DNA of 64,000 nt from Alistipes senegalensis (lineage in GTDB: Bacteria > Pseudomonadota > Gammaproteobacteria > Burkholderiales > Burkholderiaceae_D): positions 1 to 64,000 of the forward strand of contig JAMPER010000002.1 of NCBI GenBank assembly GCA_023664945.1, read 5' to 3'. A program made the translations under genes and the position numbers. Below are positions 44,866-56,959 of this stretch, one piece after another. Numbering within the stretch: the first letter of the stretch is position 1; each line of letters opens with the position of its first letter. The notes beneath the pieces were generated by a model. The model did no database searches. It saw nothing but the letters and a program-made list of their open reading frames with translations, and was not told the origin of the DNA.

Positions 44866-46911
44866 ATGACTTTTCGTGATCTGGACAAATTGATGCCGGG
44901 TTCGCATTTGCCGCTGGGTGCGCAATGGGACGGCAAGGGTGTTAATTTTGCGCTGGCGGCTCCCAATGCCGAGTTTGTGGCGCTGTGCCTTTTTGATGAA
45001 TCGGGCAAAAAAGAAACCGGGCGTTACCTGATGTCGGCTTGCGAGGAAGGCATCTGGCATGGTTATCTGCCGGAGGCAAAGCCGGGGCTGATATACGGGT
45101 ATCGCGTGAGCGGACCGTATAAGCCTGAGGAAGGGCACCGGTTTAATCCTTCCAAACTGCTTTTGGATCCGTATGCCCGCCGGGTTGTCGGCCGGTTTGG
45201 GGGGGGTGCGGCGTTTCGGGATGATTGCCCGGATGATACGGCTGCTTTTGCCCTGAAAGGGCAGGTGGTTCATGAGGAATATGACTGGGAAGGGGTGGCG
45301 CGCCCTGCTGTCCCGACGGCGGATATGGTGCTTTATGAGGCCCATGTGAAGGGATTTACGATGCGGCACCCTGATGTGCCTGAAGCAATAAGGGGAACGT
45401 ATGCCGGTATGGCTCATCCGGCGGTGCTGGATTATCTGGAAAAGCTGGGCATTACTTCTATCAGCCTGCTGCCGGTTCAGGTGTACGGGGACGAGCTCCG
45501 CCTGACAGAGATGGGGTTAAGCAATTACTGGGGATATGCCACTATCGGTTTTTTTGCGCCGGAAAACCGTTACTGGTCTGGCCGGGAAGGAACGACGCCG
45601 GTTTCGGAATTCCGCGATATGGTAAAAGCGCTGCACAGCCGGGGTATTGAGGTGATTCTGGATGTTGTTTACAACCATACGGTTGAGGGCGGCAAAGGCG
45701 GCCCTGTGTTGAGCTTTAAGGGAATTGACAATGCGGTTTATTATCACCTGAGTCCGGAAAACCGGGCGGAATATATAGATTGGGCCGGCTGCGGAAATTG
45801 CCTGAATCTGGGACATCCGCGGGTTTTGCAAATGGTGATGGATTCATTGCGGTACTGGGTGGAGGAAATGCAGGTTGACGGTTTCCGTTTTGATCTGGCG
45901 CCTATACTGGGAAGGGAAAAAGAGGCTTATTCGGTAACGGCCGGTTTTTTCACGGCGCTGATGCAGGATCCGGTCTTGTCGCGGGTCAAGAAGATTGCCG
46001 AGCCGTGGGATTTGGGGCCGAACGGCTACCAGCTGGGGCATTTCCCGAATGGCTGGCTGGAGTGGAACGATGTTTACCGGGATACGATGCGGGCGTTCTG
46101 GCTTCATCAGTGGCCGACTTTGGGGGAGTTTACCCGGCGTTTTGCCGGCTCAAGCGATATTTTCGGGCGGGAAGGCCGCCTGCCTTCGGCTTCTGTCAAT
46201 TTCATTACGGCTCATGACGGGTTTACCTTGCAGGATCTGGTGAGCTATAACCACAAGCATAATGAGGCGAACGGGGAAGACAACCGGGATGGGCACAACC
46301 GGAATCACAGCTGGAATTGCGGTATTGAGGGGCCGGCTACCAGCGCTGCTATCAATACGCTGCGGCGGCAATACAAGCGAGCCATGATGGCGACGCTCCT
46401 GTTTTCACAGGGAACGCCCATGCTTTTGGCAGGCGATGAGATGGGACAGACCCAGCAGGGAAACAATAATGCCTACTGCCAGAATAATGAGACAACCTGG
46501 CTGAACTGGGCCGAGGCTGACGGAGAGTTTACAGAATTTGTTTGCGAGCTGATCAGACTGCGCAAGCAGTATCCGGCACTGGGTTATGCCAGGTGGTTTG
46601 AGGCGGAACCGGGCAGGCGGACGGATTCGGATTTTACGATTCAATGGCTGTCTTCTTCGGGCGGCGAGATAGCTGGGGAGGTATGGAATAACAAAAGCTG
46701 TTATTGCATGGGGGCGCTTATCCGGACTAACGGCGCTTCGCGCGATTGCCTGATTTTGATGAATGCTTCGGCCCAGGAAGTGATTTTCAAACTGCCTGGC
46801 GGCCGCTGGCAACTTGAGCTGGATACGCAGGGTGAAATGGAAAAGGGAATGTACATGGAGTTTCAGGTGCTGTTGCATCCTTACACCATATTGCTGGCGA
46901 TTCCCCATTAA
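44866..46911 (+). CDS. glgX: Glycogen debranching enzyme GlgX
   Basis: A 681-residue GH13 isoamylase-type enzyme that cleaves alpha-1,6 branches, mostly short limit-dextrin chains left by GlgP. The N-terminal CBM48 module has GAQWDGKGVNFALAAPNAEF. The catalytic residues are in VDGFRFDLAPILG (nucleophile Asp), IAEPWDLGPNGYQ (acid/base Glu) and VNFITAHDGFTL. It is three bases from the glgB stop with AAGGAG inside glgB, so it is tightly coupled. Confidence 0.95.
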   Translation: MTFRDLDKLMPGSHLPLGAQWDGKGVNFALAAPNAEFVALCLFDESGKKETGRYLMSACEEGIWHGYLPEAKPGLIYGYRVSGPYKPEEGHRFNPSKLLLDPYARRVVGRFGGGAAFRDDCPDDTAAFALKGQVVHEEYDWEGVARPAVPTADMVLYEAHVKGFTMRHPDVPEAIRGTYAGMAHPAVLDYLEKLGITSISLLPVQVYGDELRLTEMGLSNYWGYATIGFFAPENRYWSGREGTTPVSEFRDMVKALHSRGIEVILDVVYNHTVEGGKGGPVLSFKGIDNAVYYHLSPENRAEYIDWAGCGNCLNLGHPRVLQMVMDSLRYWVEEMQVDGFRFDLAPILGREKEAYSVTAGFFTALMQDPVLSRVKKIAEPWDLGPNGYQLGHFPNGWLEWNDVYRDTMRAFWLHQWPTLGEFTRRFAGSSDIFGREGRLPSASVNFITAHDGFTLQDLVSYNHKHNEANGEDNRDGHNRNHSWNCGIEGPATSAAINTLRRQYKRAMMATLLFSQGTPMLLAGDEMGQTQQGNNNAYCQNNETTWLNWAEADGEFTEFVCELIRLRKQYPALGYARWFEAEPGRRTDSDFTIQWLSSSGGEIAGEVWNNKSCYCMGALIRTNGASRDCLILMNASAQEVIFKLPGGRWQLELDTQGEMEKGMYMEFQVLLHPYTILLAIPH

Positions 46912-46976
46912 TCTTGATAAGATAGAATCAGGAAGCGGTTTCACGCATGGAATGCAGGTTAACGCCATGCGGCTGA

Positions 46977-48647
<1,671 letters not shown>

Positions 48648-48695
48648 TTAATAAACAGCTTGACAAAACGTTTGAAAAAAGATACGGGGGGGGAT

Positions 48696-49979
48696 ATGAA
48701 ATTGGTAGTAAATAAATTGCTGCTGGCGAACCAACTTCCGAAAAGGACTATTGCCCTGGTGCTGGCAGGCGGGCGGGGAAGCCGCCTGAAACAGTTGACC
48801 GATATGCGCGCCAAACCTGCGGTTTATTTTGGCGGCAAGTTCCGCATTATTGATTTTGCTCTTTCCAATTGCATCAATTCCGGTATTCGCCGGATCGGGG
48901 TGGTTACGCAATATCAGCCGCATTCCCTGATACGCCACTTGCAGCGCGGCTGGAATTTTTTGCGGGGCGAACAAAACGAGTTTATTGACCTGATGCCGGC
49001 CGGCCAGCAGATGGATTCAGAGATGTGGTATCGGGGAACGGCCGATGCGGTTTCCCAGAATATGGGAATTTTACGCTCCTATCAGGCGGATTATGTTCTG
49101 GTGCTGGCGGGCGACCATGTTTACAAGATGGATTATTCGCAGCTGCTTTTGGATCATGCAGAAAGAAAGTGTATGTGTACGGTTGCCTGCGTTGAGGTGC
49201 CCCGTGCAGATGCCTCGGCTTTTGGTGTGATGGCAGTTGATGAAGACCGGAAAATTACCAGTTTTATGGAAAAGCCGGAAAATCCGCCGGGGATGCCGGG
49301 TAATCCGGAGATGGCGCTGGCCAGCATGGGGATTTATGTTTTCAATGCCGATTACCTGTACGGGATGCTGGCGCTGGATGCAGAAGATACGGAATCATCC
49401 CATGATTTCGGCAAGGATATTATTCCCAAGGTGGTGAAGGCAGGCGAGGCTTCGGCACACTATTTCAGTATGTCGTGCGTGCCGTCTTCGAGTATTGTGA
49501 GGCCATACTGGCGGGATGTGGGAACGGTTGATGCTTTCTGGTCGGCCAATATGGATTTGACTTCCAATATGCCGGAGCTGAATCTTTATGATGAGGATTG
49601 GCCGATCTGGACTTACCAGGAGCAGGAGCCACCGGCGAAGTTTGTGCCTGACCCGCACGGGATGGACGGGGTCATGTCCAATACAATGGTATCGGGCGGG
49701 TGTATTGTGTGCGGTTCGCGGGTATCCAATACCCTCCTGTTTTCCAAGGTGAGAGTCAATCCTTTTTGCAATATGGATCAGTGCGTTGTGCTGCCGAGCG
49801 TGGAAATAGGCCAGGGTGCGCGTTTAAAACGCGTGGTGATTGACCGGGGATGCCGGATTCCGGAAGGTATGGTGATTGGCGAAAACCATGAGCAGGATGC
49901 ACAGCGTTTTTACCGGACGCCAAACGGCGTGGTGCTGGTGACAGAAAGTATGCTGGCGCAGCTGCGTCATGACGGATAA
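48696..49979 (+). CDS. glgC: Glucose-1-phosphate adenylyltransferase
   Basis: A 427-residue ADP-glucose pyrophosphorylase, the committed and normally allosteric step of bacterial glycogen synthesis. The nucleotide loop is [16 protein letters not shown] (about residues 21-36). The effector and substrate regions [20 protein letters not shown] and WYRGTADAV, and the catalytic DHVYKMDY, are intact. The C-terminal left-handed beta-helix (about 300-427) has hexad repeats. ATG 48696 has a GGGGGG site upstream; the frame is open to TTG 48660. Confidence 0.96.
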   Translation: MKLVVNKLLLANQLPKRTIALVLAGGRGSRLKQLTDMRAKPAVYFGGKFRIIDFALSNCINSGIRRIGVVTQYQPHSLIRHLQRGWNFLRGEQNEFIDLMPAGQQMDSEMWYRGTADAVSQNMGILRSYQADYVLVLAGDHVYKMDYSQLLLDHAERKCMCTVACVEVPRADASAFGVMAVDEDRKITSFMEKPENPPGMPGNPEMALASMGIYVFNADYLYGMLALDAEDTESSHDFGKDIIPKVVKAGEASAHYFSMSCVPSSSIVRPYWRDVGTVDAFWSANMDLTSNMPELNLYDEDWPIWTYQEQEPPAKFVPDPHGMDGVMSNTMVSGGCIVCGSRVSNTLLFSKVRVNPFCNMDQCVVLPSVEIGQGARLKRVVIDRGCRIPEGMVIGENHEQDAQRFYRTPNGVVLVTESMLAQLRHDG

Positions 49980-49996
49980 GCAGCCAGGGAAAACAA

Positions 49997-51475
49997 GTGA
50001 AGACAAAAAGACACAGATTGCGGGTGCTGCATGTATGCAGCGAGATTTTTCCTTACCTGAAAACCGGCGGGCTGGCTGATGTGACCGGGGCGCTGCCGGT
50101 TGCGCTGGCCAGGAAGGGGTGCGATGCCCGGATGCTGGTGCCGGGATTTCCCGCTTTTGTTCATCATATTGGCGAGAAGCATCTGGTGGCGGAGCTGCCG
50201 CCCCGTTTTGGTGCGCATTCCCTTCGCCTTTTCTATGGCAAATTGCCGCAGTCCGGATTGCCTGTTTATTATATTGATGCGCCTGGATTGTATGATCGTC
50301 CCGGCAATCCCTATATTGATATTTACAGCCAGCCGTATGGCGACAATCATCGCCGCTTTGCCCTGCTTGGCTGGACGGCCGCGCGCCTGGCGGAAGGGTT
50401 TGATTTTTTCTGGCGGCCCCAGATCATACATGGGCATGACTGGCATGCGGGCATGGCGTTTGCCTATTTGCGGTCGATGGAATGGCACAGGGGGCAAAAA
50501 TTGGCGGGAACGGTTTTTACTATCCACAACATGGCTTATCAGGGCAATTTTCCCGCCTGTCTTTTTGGCGAGCTGGATCTCCCAGGTTATATGTTTTCGC
50601 CGGAGGGCGTGGAGTTTTATGATCAGGTTTCTTTTCTGAAAGCCGGCCTTGCCTATGCCGACAAGATTACAACGGTCAGCCCGACTTATGCCAGGGAAAT
50701 ACACGATGGCGAGCAGTCGTGCGGGCTTGGCGGGGTTGTCCAAAAGCGGAGCGGGGATATCACCGGTATTTTGAACGGTATTGATATTACTGTCTGGAAT
50801 CCGGCAACGGACGCTGCGCTGGCACAGACGTACAATGCCCGTTCCATTAGCGGGAAAAAACAGTGCAGGCTGGCTTTGCAGCAGGAGATGGGATTGTCTT
50901 TTCAGACGGCAGCGCCGCTTTTTTGCGTGGTAAGCCGTTTTGCTTCGCAAAAGGGCCTGAATCTGGTTTTGGGGGCCATGAACAGGTTGCTGGAAAAGCA
51001 GGGGCAGATTGTGGTTGTCGGTAATGGCGAGTACCATCTTGAAAGTGCTTTTGCTGATTATGCCCGCCGTTTTCCGCAGCAGGTGGCTGTGCGGATCGGG
51101 TATGACGAACAGCTGGCGCACCGGGTGATTGCCGGGAGTGATGTGATTATGGTGCCTTCGCGCTACGAACCTTGCGGGCTGACCCAGTTTTACGGGCTGC
51201 GCTACGGTACGCTGCCTTTGGTACACCGGGTGGGCGGCCTGGCGGATTCGGTAACGGATTGTTCCGAGGAGAATTTGCAGAACAGGACGGCAACCGGTTT
51301 TGTTTTTAATGATTTTGATGTGCCTGCCATAGAATGGGCGATTGGACGCGCTTTTGCGCTTTTTGGCGAGCCGCGCCAGTGGCGTGCTGTTCAACGGCAG
51401 GGGATGCGGCTGCATTTGAGCTGGAAGCATTCTGCCGAGCAGTACAGAAAATTGTATGAGGATGTTGTAATGTAA
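49997..51475 (+). CDS. glgA: Glycogen synthase (ADP-glucose)
   Basis: A 492-residue GT5 glycosyltransferase extending alpha-1,4-glucan chains. The donor loop is LHVCSEIFPYLKTGGLADVTG with the diagnostic KTGGL. HGHDWHAGMAF carries the catalytic-site His/Asp. The C-terminal half has SRFASQKGLNLVLGAM and VPSRYEPCGLTQFYGLRYGTLP with the E-x7-E-equivalent region. A GTG start at 49997 is used, with AGGGA upstream; it adds about six residues before the usual beginning. It is 17 bases after glgC. Confidence 0.95.
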   Translation: MKTKRHRLRVLHVCSEIFPYLKTGGLADVTGALPVALARKGCDARMLVPGFPAFVHHIGEKHLVAELPPRFGAHSLRLFYGKLPQSGLPVYYIDAPGLYDRPGNPYIDIYSQPYGDNHRRFALLGWTAARLAEGFDFFWRPQIIHGHDWHAGMAFAYLRSMEWHRGQKLAGTVFTIHNMAYQGNFPACLFGELDLPGYMFSPEGVEFYDQVSFLKAGLAYADKITTVSPTYAREIHDGEQSCGLGGVVQKRSGDITGILNGIDITVWNPATDAALAQTYNARSISGKKQCRLALQQEMGLSFQTAAPLFCVVSRFASQKGLNLVLGAMNRLLEKQGQIVVVGNGEYHLESAFADYARRFPQQVAVRIGYDEQLAHRVIAGSDVIMVPSRYEPCGLTQFYGLRYGTLPLVHRVGGLADSVTDCSEENLQNRTATGFVFNDFDVPAIEWAIGRAFALFGEPRQWRAVQRQGMRLHLSWKHSAEQYRKLYEDVVM

Positions 51476-51676
51476 ATACGGCAGGCAGCCAGGGAGGCAG
51501 CGGCGCATGGACCTAAACTTGCCAAAGGGCTGCCTGTAAGGGTATATTGGAAAAATAGGATTTCAAGGGTTTCAGGCCTGCTATGCCGGGCAGGTTTTGC
51601 TTTTGCGGGTGTTCCAGGATGGGGATGCCCTGGACCAGGCCGGGCCATTCCTTTCACGCTTCATGGGAGAATCGCT

Positions 51677-54130
51677 ATGGGTGATATTCGTTCGGAACAG
51701 GAAGGATTTCTAGCCAGTGATGTGGAGGCGCTAAAGCGTTCCATATCCAATAACCTGCGCTATCGTTCTGCCAAGATTCCGCTAAATGCTACCCGCGGGG
51801 ACTGGCTTTTGGCGGCGGAACTGGCTGTCAGAAACCGGCTTGTCGAGCGCTGGATGCGGACAGCCAGGGCTTACTATGAGCAGAATTCCAAGATGGTTTA
51901 TTATCTTTCCATGGAATTTCTGATCGGGCGCACTTTCCACAATGCACTTCAGGCGCTGGATATCGGCGAAGACATGAAAAAGGCCTTGCAGGATCTGGCC
52001 GTTGATATGGAAGAAATTTCCAACCATGAGCCGGATGCGGCGCTGGGAAACGGCGGTCTGGGCCGCCTGGCTGCCTGTTTCCTGGATTCCATGGCAACGC
52101 TGAACCTGCCGAATATGGGATATGGCATCCGTTATGAATACGGGATGTTCAAGCAGGAAATTATTGACGGCTACCAGGTTGAAACCCCTGACTACTGGCT
52201 GCTGACCAGGGGCAATCCCTGGGAGTTCCCCCGCCCGGAAGTTCAGTTCCATGTCCGTTATGGCGGGCATATCCGCCAGGAAGGGGGAAGGGCCCGGTGG
52301 GTAGATACGCACAGCGTACTGGCTATGGCTTATGACACGATTATCCCCGGTTACGGGACGGAATGCGCTACCACGCTCAGGCTGTGGTCTGCCAAGGCAG
52401 CATCCGAGATCAACCTGGCTGATTTTAACCAGGGCAATTATTCCAGCGCTGTTGAATCCAAGAATATGTCGGAAAATATTACGCGCGTTTTGTATCCGGA
52501 TGATTCAACTCCGCACGGGAAGGAATTGCGCCTGCGCCAGGAATATTTCTTTGTTTCTGCCAGCATACAGGACATGATCCGCCGCCATCAGCTGAATCAT
52601 TCCAGTTTTGATGACCTGGCGGAAAGCATGTCTATCCACCTGAATGATACCCATCCGGTCCTGGCTGTGCCAGAGCTGATGCGTATTCTGGTAGATGAGC
52701 AGGGCTTGCGCTGGGATCATGCCTGGTCGCTGACCCAGCGGATTTTCTCTTATACCAACCATACGCTGATGAGCGAGGCGCTTGAAACCTGGCCGCTTGA
52801 TCTGATCGGTCGGGTTCTGCCGCGTCACCTCATGATTATTTTTGATATCAATAATGAGTTTCTTTCCCGGACTGCTGAAAAATTCGGCAATGACAGTGAG
52901 TTGATGCGCCGGATATCGCTGATTGATGAAACAGGGGAACGGCGCGTTCGCATGGCTTATCTGGCTGTGGTGGCCAGCCACAAGGTCAACGGGGTTTCCA
53001 AGTTGCATTCCGAGCTGATGAAGCAATCCATTTTTGCGGATTTTGCCAAGATTTTCCCGGATCGTTTCATGAATATTACCAACGGCATTACGCCGCGCCG
53101 CTGGGTTTCACAGGCCAATCCGCTGCTTTCTCAGTTGATTGACAATCATGTCGGCAAGAACTGGCGGGTGGATTTCGAGCAGCTGGGGCAGATCAATTCC
53201 CTGGAATCAGACGAACGTTTCATTACGGCTTTCCGGGCTATCAAGCGGCAGAACAAGCAGCGGCTGGCGCGGTGGGTTCGCAACAATGTGAATGTGGAAC
53301 TGAATCTGGATTCCCTGTTTGATGTGCAGATCAAGCGGATTCATGAATACAAACGGCAGCTGCTCAATGTGCTGCATGTGATTACCCGCTATAACCGGAT
53401 TGTGGCCAATTCGGAAGTTAACTGGGTGCCGCGTTCGGTTATTTTTGCCGGCAAGGCGGCTTCTGCCTACCAGATGGCGAAGGATATTATCAAGCTGATC
53501 AATGATGTTGCCGCCAAGGTTAATAACGACCCCAATGTCGGCAACAAGCTGAAAGTGGTTTTCATTCCCAACTATGGCGTAAGCCTGGCGGAAATGATTA
53601 TTCCTGCCGCCGACCTTTCGCAGCAGATATCCATGGCGGGGACGGAGGCTTCCGGGACCGGCAATATGAAGCTGGCTGTCAATGGCGCACTGACGATGGG
53701 GACGCTGGACGGCGCCAATATTGAAATTATGGAGAAGGTCGGCGCGGATAATATTTTCATTTTTGGCAATACAGCCGAACAGATAGAAGATCTCCGCCTC
53801 CATTACCAGCCGAGGGATATTTATGAAAGGAATCCGGAGCTGAAAATGGCGCTTGACCAGATTCGGGACGGCTTCTTCTCTCCGAATGATCCCGGACGCT
53901 TCAGGGCAATTTATGATTCGCTGATCAATTACGGCGACCGTTATATGCTGCTGGCTGATTATGAAAGCTATATTGCCACCCAGGAGCAGGTGGATACGCT
54001 TTACCGCCAGTCTGTGCGGTGGGATAAAAAGGCTATTCATAATATTGCCAATATGGGGTATTTCTCGTCTGACCGCACTATCGCGGAATATGCGAAGGAA
54101 ATATGGGGATCGACGCCTATCCGGTTTTAG
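51677..54130 (+). CDS. glgP: Glycogen/alpha-glucan phosphorylase
   Basis: An 817-residue GT35 PLP enzyme of normal length that releases glucose-1-phosphate from chain ends. The PLP-lysine signature [20 protein letters not shown] is at about residues 658-677. The active-site segments [36 protein letters not shown] and [17 protein letters not shown] [13 protein letters not shown] are present. GGGAG precedes the ATG. It is 200 bases after glgA, the largest gap in the cluster, and may have its own promoter. Confidence 0.96.
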   Translation: MGDIRSEQEGFLASDVEALKRSISNNLRYRSAKIPLNATRGDWLLAAELAVRNRLVERWMRTARAYYEQNSKMVYYLSMEFLIGRTFHNALQALDIGEDMKKALQDLAVDMEEISNHEPDAALGNGGLGRLAACFLDSMATLNLPNMGYGIRYEYGMFKQEIIDGYQVETPDYWLLTRGNPWEFPRPEVQFHVRYGGHIRQEGGRARWVDTHSVLAMAYDTIIPGYGTECATTLRLWSAKAASEINLADFNQGNYSSAVESKNMSENITRVLYPDDSTPHGKELRLRQEYFFVSASIQDMIRRHQLNHSSFDDLAESMSIHLNDTHPVLAVPELMRILVDEQGLRWDHAWSLTQRIFSYTNHTLMSEALETWPLDLIGRVLPRHLMIIFDINNEFLSRTAEKFGNDSELMRRISLIDETGERRVRMAYLAVVASHKVNGVSKLHSELMKQSIFADFAKIFPDRFMNITNGITPRRWVSQANPLLSQLIDNHVGKNWRVDFEQLGQINSLESDERFITAFRAIKRQNKQRLARWVRNNVNVELNLDSLFDVQIKRIHEYKRQLLNVLHVITRYNRIVANSEVNWVPRSVIFAGKAASAYQMAKDIIKLINDVAAKVNNDPNVGNKLKVVFIPNYGVSLAEMIIPAADLSQQISMAGTEASGTGNMKLAVNGALTMGTLDGANIEIMEKVGADNIFIFGNTAEQIEDLRLHYQPRDIYERNPELKMALDQIRDGFFSPNDPGRFRAIYDSLINYGDRYMLLADYESYIATQEQVDTLYRQSVRWDKKAIHNIANMGYFSSDRTIAEYAKEIWGSTPIRF

Positions 54131-54185
54131 GGAAGGCAGGCTGCCGGCCGGCGCAATGGCCGGCAGGAAAAGGGATGGTGGCAAA

Positions 54186-54359
54186 ATGACCAAAACGCTG
54201 CAGTTGTATGAACAGGTCAGTTACGAGTTGAACCTGTTCCGTGAAAGGCGGATTGCCCAACTCAAAAAACAGCCGTGTGATGTGCCGGGGCAAAAAAGGA
54301 AGAAAAAGGAAACCGGCAGCAGGCAGGGAATGAGCCGCCGGTTTCAGAATATGCACTGA
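54186..54359 (+). CDS. Small basic ORF after glgP (doubtful)
   Basis: A 57-codon frame, MTKTLQLYEQVSYELNLFRE to the end, with a helical acidic-aromatic first half and a Lys/Arg/Gln-rich tail. A purine stretch (AAGGGATGG) precedes the ATG. The composition of the first 30 residues looks protein-like. I do not recognise it, and it could be a chance frame 55 bases after glgP. Confidence 0.35.
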   Translation: MTKTLQLYEQVSYELNLFRERRIAQLKKQPCDVPGQKRKKKETGSRQGMSRRFQNMH

Positions 54360-54550
54360 CCAGGCGCTGCCCCGTTTGTTTTTGGAAAGGGTTTGCCTGG
54401 GACCAGGCATGTTTTTTGCGGGGTGTTTTTTCGCTTTTGTTTTTTGTTTGAACCTGGCTGTGCCGGGATGGTGTGTTGTTGCAGGAATCGACCTGCCGTA
54501 TTTGCCGTTTTTCCGGAGGCGGTGAAAAAAGTGTAACGGGATGTTTTTCC

Positions 54551-55042
54551 ATGACATTGGTGAAATGCAGGGTTTGCAAGAAGGATGTGATTGAAACAGC
54601 GGACAAGTGTCCGCATTGTGATTCGCTGGGACCGAAAAAGAGCCGGCGGGTGACATGGATAATGGTTGGCGTTTTGATTGTGCTGGCGGCCTGTATGGGG
54701 GGGATGATATACAAGCGGAGCCAGGAAAAAGTCCCTACCCATGAGGAGGTGGAAGATATCCGGCGTGCGGAGAAAATCCACCAGCGCATGATGTCGGCTA
54801 CTTTCCTGTTGAAAACCGGCGTGGCGGATCCGGCTGCTTTCAGGGTTGATGATGTCAAGACGAATATTGATGGCAGTGTATTGTGCTATCAATACAGCCT
54901 GAAGGAAAGCAATGGCAGGTACCTGGGGAAAAAAGCGGTGTTTGCGGAAGGGGATTTTCATTATTCGCCGGGCAGCTGGGAGATTTACTGCCAGCCTGAC
55001 AATGTGGGCGAGGTGCCTGACAAACCGCAGCCGCTTGATTGA
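54551..55042 (+). CDS. Zinc-ribbon membrane-anchored protein, DUF-type
   Basis: A 163-residue protein. The N-terminus is a short zinc ribbon, CRVCKKDVIETADKCPHC (about residues 6-23). A single membrane segment follows (about 37-57, WIMVGVLIVLAACMGGMIY). The rest is an extracytoplasmic domain with ATFLLKTGVADPAAFRVDDV and CYQYSLKESNGRY, resembling small domains of unknown function in betaproteobacteria. ATG 54551 begins the zinc ribbon; the frame opens at 54473. It stands alone. Function unknown. Confidence 0.78.
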   Translation: MTLVKCRVCKKDVIETADKCPHCDSLGPKKSRRVTWIMVGVLIVLAACMGGMIYKRSQEKVPTHEEVEDIRRAEKIHQRMMSATFLLKTGVADPAAFRVDDVKTNIDGSVLCYQYSLKESNGRYLGKKAVFAEGDFHYSPGSWEIYCQPDNVGEVPDKPQPLD

Positions 55043-55107
55043 TTCGCCGCTATAAAAAGAGTTTTTACCGTATTTCTTTACCACACCTGCTGTTTTCTTT
55101 TCCGGTA

Positions 55108-55140
55108 CAAAAAAGCAGAACCCGTTTCTTCGGGTTCTGC
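55108..55140 (-). terminator. Terminator after the DUF2059 gene
   Basis: GCAGAACCCG and CGGGTTCTGC form a 10-base stem with a six-base loop. On the minus strand it is followed by TTTTTTG. It is about 30 bases past the stop at 55172. Confidence 0.88.
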
Positions 55141-55171
55141 TGCCTGGCAAAAGCAGGGGAAATGCGGCTTA

Positions 55172-55660
55172 TTATTTGTTTGCCATGATTTCCTGCATGA
55201 CTTGCGAGAGGCGTTTCATCATTATTTCCATTTTTTCCTGGGAAAGGGCGGAAGTTTTCCGGGTGACTTCAGGCTGTTTTTTTATGAAGGATTGTCCTGA
55301 CGGGGTTTGGTAAAAAGCCATCAGGTCGTCCACTTCCTTCTGGGTGAAGGTTTCGGCATAAATCCGGATATATTGGGGTTTGATTTTTTCCCAGTTCATT
55401 TCTTCCCGGACAATAGTATCCAGCCGGGACATGGTTTGCCGGAATTTTTCCTGCTGGGCAGGCGGCACGCGGTGCAGGGTTTGCCGGGTGGATTGCTCGA
55501 TTATCTGTGTCATTTCCTGTACGGTGGCCTGGTGCGTTTGTCCGGCATGGGTGATATCCAGCAGTTTTTCGACTGATGCCAGGCTGGCGGGCTGGTTTGC
55601 CTGGGCAAATGCCGCGCATGAGGCCAGCATGGCGAGGATAAAGCAGGCGATACGTTTCAT
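55172..55660 (-). CDS. DUF2059 family secreted protein
   Basis: A 162-residue precursor. The signal peptide MKRIACFILAMLASCAAFAQ precedes a helical mature part. The DUF2059 domain (about 90-150) is clear: YIRIYAETFTQKEVDDLMAF, YQTPSGQSFIKKQPEVT and MMKRLSQVMQEIM. The domain is widespread in Proteobacteria and probably periplasmic; its role is not established. It is monocistronic with a strong terminator. Confidence 0.9.
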   Translation of the reverse strand: MKRIACFILAMLASCAAFAQANQPASLASVEKLLDITHAGQTHQATVQEMTQIIEQSTRQTLHRVPPAQQEKFRQTMSRLDTIVREEMNWEKIKPQYIRIYAETFTQKEVDDLMAFYQTPSGQSFIKKQPEVTRKTSALSQEKMEIMMKRLSQVMQEIMANK

Positions 55661-55782
55661 GTTTTTTCTCTGGGTGGTTGTTAATGGGAGATCTGTTTTG
55701 ACAGGGAAATGCCAGCGGCAGTTTGCCTTGCCTGGTGCGATAAGACGGCTCCTTTTTATGCGGGCTGTAGCGGTTTTTATCT

Positions 55783-55803
55783 GCCTGCCTGAGAAAGGCA
55801 GGC
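55783..55803. repeat. GC-rich hairpin upstream of birA
   Basis: GCCTGCC and GGCAGGC enclose a seven-base loop. No T-run follows, so it is not a good terminator. It sits in the divergent gap between the DUF2059 gene and birA. Role unknown. Confidence 0.35.
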
Positions 55804-55949
55804 GGGTTTGGCCTGGCGGGTGTTGTTTATAGTGCAGGAAAGCGAAAAACCTTTGCTAGCCGGGCACTTGCTGTTGCGATAGCGCTTATAATCTGGACTG
55901 GTTTTTATCTTTGCTGCCGGATTGGCCGTTTGTTCAGGTTGGCGTATTC

Positions 55950-56885
55950 ATGTCTTGCGCTTTTTCTCTTTGTCCTTTTTTGCCGGATTCGCTGCCGGAT
56001 GCCCCGGTTAAGGCCGGGTGTGTTGCTTTGGCAAAGGGCTTAGATGGCGATGCCATGCCGTTTCCCCTTGAGGCACTTTTTGGCAAGGAAGCGTTGCTTG
56101 GCGAGGCGCCGCCTGATTCGGTGCAGTCTGCGTCGGCTTTTTTTGCGGTGCCGGCACCTGTTTTTTTATGTGATGAGGTGACATCGACTTTTGCTGTGGG
56201 CCACCGTTTGGCGCAGCAGGGGCTTTTGCCTTCGTGGGGTGCGGTGCTGGCGGCTTCGCAGACAGCGGGCAGGGGGCAGTTTCGCCGGCACTGGCAATCG
56301 CCACGCGGCAATCTCTATGCCACTTTTCGCCTGCCGGATTCGGCCCTTTTTCGCTCTGATGCGGCGGCGGTGGCAACTGGCGTTTTGCTGGCGGCAGCGC
56401 TTTCCCGCCTCGGGTATCCGCTTAAGCTGAAATGGCCCAATGATTTGTTGAACCGTGAGGAGGCGAAGGCGGCGGGGATTCTGATTGAGGAAAAAGGCGG
56501 GGTGAGGCTGGCCGGGGTAGGGGTGAATCTTCGCGTATTGCCGGATGCCGGCTTGCTGAGGCGTGAAAGTGCTGTGCCGGCCGGGTTGCTGCAATCGGCT
56601 GACGGACAGCCTTTTTTGCAGTCGCCTTTTGCCTTTTGGCAGGCACTTGTAAAGCAGCTGATTTTTGCGTATAGTCAATCGTTTGCGCAATTGGCGGCGG
56701 AAACGCTGCCTGATCTGGCTGATGCGTTTCTCGCATGGAAGGGAGAAGCAGTTACCGTTTCTGACCACAACGGCATCTTGCTTAATGGCTGGTTAAGAGG
56801 CATAAGCCCCCGGGGAGGGGCGCTTGTGGAGACCGGTAAAGGCAGTGTTTGCGAGATTTTTGGCGGGAGCCTGGCGCGGGGTTGA
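55950..56885 (+). CDS. birA: Biotin-[acetyl-CoA-carboxylase] ligase without DNA-binding domain
   Basis: A 311-residue biotin protein ligase. The catalytic core (about 75-255) has VTSTFAVGHRL, the biotinyl-AMP loop TAGRGQFRRHWQSPRGNLYA and LKWPNDLLNREEAKAAGIL. The small C-terminal SH3-like domain (WKGEAVTVSD) completes it. The first 65 residues are not a winged helix and look low-complexity, so it should not repress transcription as E. coli BirA does. ATG 55950 is one start; TTG 55911 is in frame, and homologues could begin later. It directly precedes a biotin-dependent carboxylase gene, its likely substrate. Confidence 0.9.
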   Translation: MSCAFSLCPFLPDSLPDAPVKAGCVALAKGLDGDAMPFPLEALFGKEALLGEAPPDSVQSASAFFAVPAPVFLCDEVTSTFAVGHRLAQQGLLPSWGAVLAASQTAGRGQFRRHWQSPRGNLYATFRLPDSALFRSDAAAVATGVLLAAALSRLGYPLKLKWPNDLLNREEAKAAGILIEEKGGVRLAGVGVNLRVLPDAGLLRRESAVPAGLLQSADGQPFLQSPFAFWQALVKQLIFAYSQSFAQLAAETLPDLADAFLAWKGEAVTVSDHNGILLNGWLRGISPRGGALVETGKGSVCEIFGGSLARG

Positions 56886-56959
56886 TTTTTTTGTCTGGCA
56901 GTTGTTGTTTTTGCCGCATGCCGGCATGTGCGGCGGTCGGTTTTGGGAGAGGAAAAAGG

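Noticed and set aside
49967..51508. 513-codon open frame antisense to glgA
   Set aside because: glgA is unmistakable; the reverse frame is open because of codon bias and has no domain features.
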